From NCBI RefSeq assembly GCF_017498505.1, contig NZ_CP071798.1, positions 1,674,001 to 1,738,000 of the forward strand: a DNA stretch of 64,000 nucleotides. Direction: 5' to 3'. The stretch's first letter is position 1, and every line of letters starts with the position of its first letter. The position numbers were made by a program, and so were the translations under genes. The notes under the pieces were generated by a model. It saw nothing but the letters and a program-made list of their open reading frames with translations. It was not told the origin of the DNA and searched no databases. Positions 63,475 to 64,000 of the stretch are shown here, in pieces. This DNA is from Sporosarcina sp. Te-1. Lineage in GTDB: Bacteria > Bacillota > Bacilli > Bacillales_A > Planococcaceae.

Positions 63475-64000
63475 TTAATCTTTTAAATATTGAACTCGGT
63501 AAATATCAGGACGCCGGTCCTTTAATTGCTTGACCGTTCCGCTTTGGCGTTGCCGCCGTAAAATCTCCAGATCGACATCGCCGATTAACACCATCTCCAC
63601 ATTGGCATGCGTTTCGCCTACAATCCCATCTCTTGCGAATTCGAAATCAGAAGGTGCGAATATCGCCGATTGCGCATATTGCACATCCATATTTTCCGTT
63701 TCTGGTAGATTGCCCACCGTTCCAGAGATGACAGTATACACTTGATTTTCAACTGCCCGTGCTTGGGCACAGTAGCGGACACGCAAATAGCCTTGTCGAT
63801 CTTCCGTGCAAAACGGCGTGAAGATGATTTTCGCTCCCATATCTGTGGCGATGCGGGCAAGCTCCGGAAATTCGATGTCATAACAGATCTGGATAGCAAT
63901 TTTTCCACAATCCGTATCGAATACACGCACTGAATCCCCGCGGCTGATTCCCCACCATTTTCGTTCGTTCGGCGTAATGTGGAGTTTATATTGCTTTTCA
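63475..64000 (-). CDS. Carbon-nitrogen hydrolase (nitrilase superfamily), C-terminal part; probable GNAT-nitrilase fusion
   Basis: The visible 174 codons are the C-terminal part; the 5' end is beyond the right edge. The catalytic cysteine lies in [12 protein letters not shown]. The sequence upstream ([20 protein letters not shown]) resembles the segment around the catalytic lysine in B. subtilis YhcX, a GNAT-acetyltransferase/nitrilase fusion, so the missing part may include a GNAT domain. The GTG at 63930 is internal. Likely an amidase; substrate unknown. Confidence 0.88.
   Translation of the reverse strand, partial: EKQYKLHITPNERKWWGISRGDSVRVFDTDCGKIAIQICYDIEFPELARIATDMGAKIIFTPFCTEDRQGYLRVRYCAQARAVENQVYTVISGTVGNLPETENMDVQYAQSAIFAPSDFEFARDGIVGETHANVEMVLIGDVDLEILRRQRQSGTVKQLKDRRPDIYRVQYLKD

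Overview
The window is chromosomal DNA of a Gram-positive, low-to-mid GC Bacillales species. Gene content and order follow Bacillus subtilis blocks, but codon use, intergenic repeats and several protein lengths suggest a Planococcaceae member (Sporosarcina-like). This is an inference; the species cannot be fixed from the sequence. No phage, insertion sequence, rRNA or CRISPR array was seen.

Layout. 1-5.0 kb, minus strand: glycolytic operon cggR-gap-pgk-tpiA-gpmI (gpmI cut by the left edge) with a CggR-type operator, preceded by a glutaredoxin-like gene. 5.0-6.1 kb: a large tandem array of 21-bp units. 6.2-19.2 kb, minus strand: TPM-domain/LemA pair, clpP with a CtsR operator, tRNA-Arg(CCG), then the yvcI-rapZ-yvcK-whiA-crh cluster, trxB, yvcD and the hprK-lgt-yvoD-ppaX-yvoF operon. 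HprK and Crh are the serine-phosphorylation arm of carbon catabolite control, and PpaX removes the pyrophosphate made by HprK. 19.4-25.5 kb: yvlB and the SOS pair uvrB-uvrA. From about 26 kb the order jumps to the B. subtilis ecs-hit-prsA-yha-yhe neighbourhood: ecsAB, hit, trpP (with a TRAP-like leader), yhaH, scoC, prsA, yhaM-yhaN-yhaO, and an ABC-2 transporter (yhaQP) preceded by two paralogous small membrane proteins and an XRE regulator. Then follow yhzD, mgsA, an RsbR-type STAS protein, an enoyl-CoA hydratase, hemZ, yheA, yheB and others. 47-52 kb: a GalT-like/BtuF-like gene pair, a chemoreceptor, a ferritin-like protein and small proteins. 52-64 kb: an MFS transporter, the heterodimeric ABC exporter yheI-yheH behind a leader-peptide/terminator region, a chromate transporter, a CNNM/CBS membrane protein, an RsgA-type GTPase behind a leader peptide and attenuator, and at the right edge an RHH protein and a truncated CN-hydrolase.

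Most interesting. (1) Four intergenic arrays share an almost exact 21-bp period (two helical turns). Three have a TATGCGCG core and one has a TAYGAGCGG/TATGAGAGG core arranged as a 42-bp dimer; two of the four lie beside near-identical terminator hairpins. (2) The RsgA-type GTPase is preceded by a strong promoter, a 24-codon ORF and a terminator. A 12-bp alternative pairing between the ORF and the 5' arm of that terminator fits translation-controlled attenuation of a ribosome-maturation gene. (3) The yheIH exporter has a comparable leader with two tandem hairpins, and a possible divergent structured RNA shares its promoter region. (4) A perfect 9-bp stem lies between the Shine-Dalgarno and the TTG start of the CNNM protein.

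Starts were chosen from Shine-Dalgarno spacing and family length, so many differ from the longest open frame. TTG or GTG starts are frequent here.
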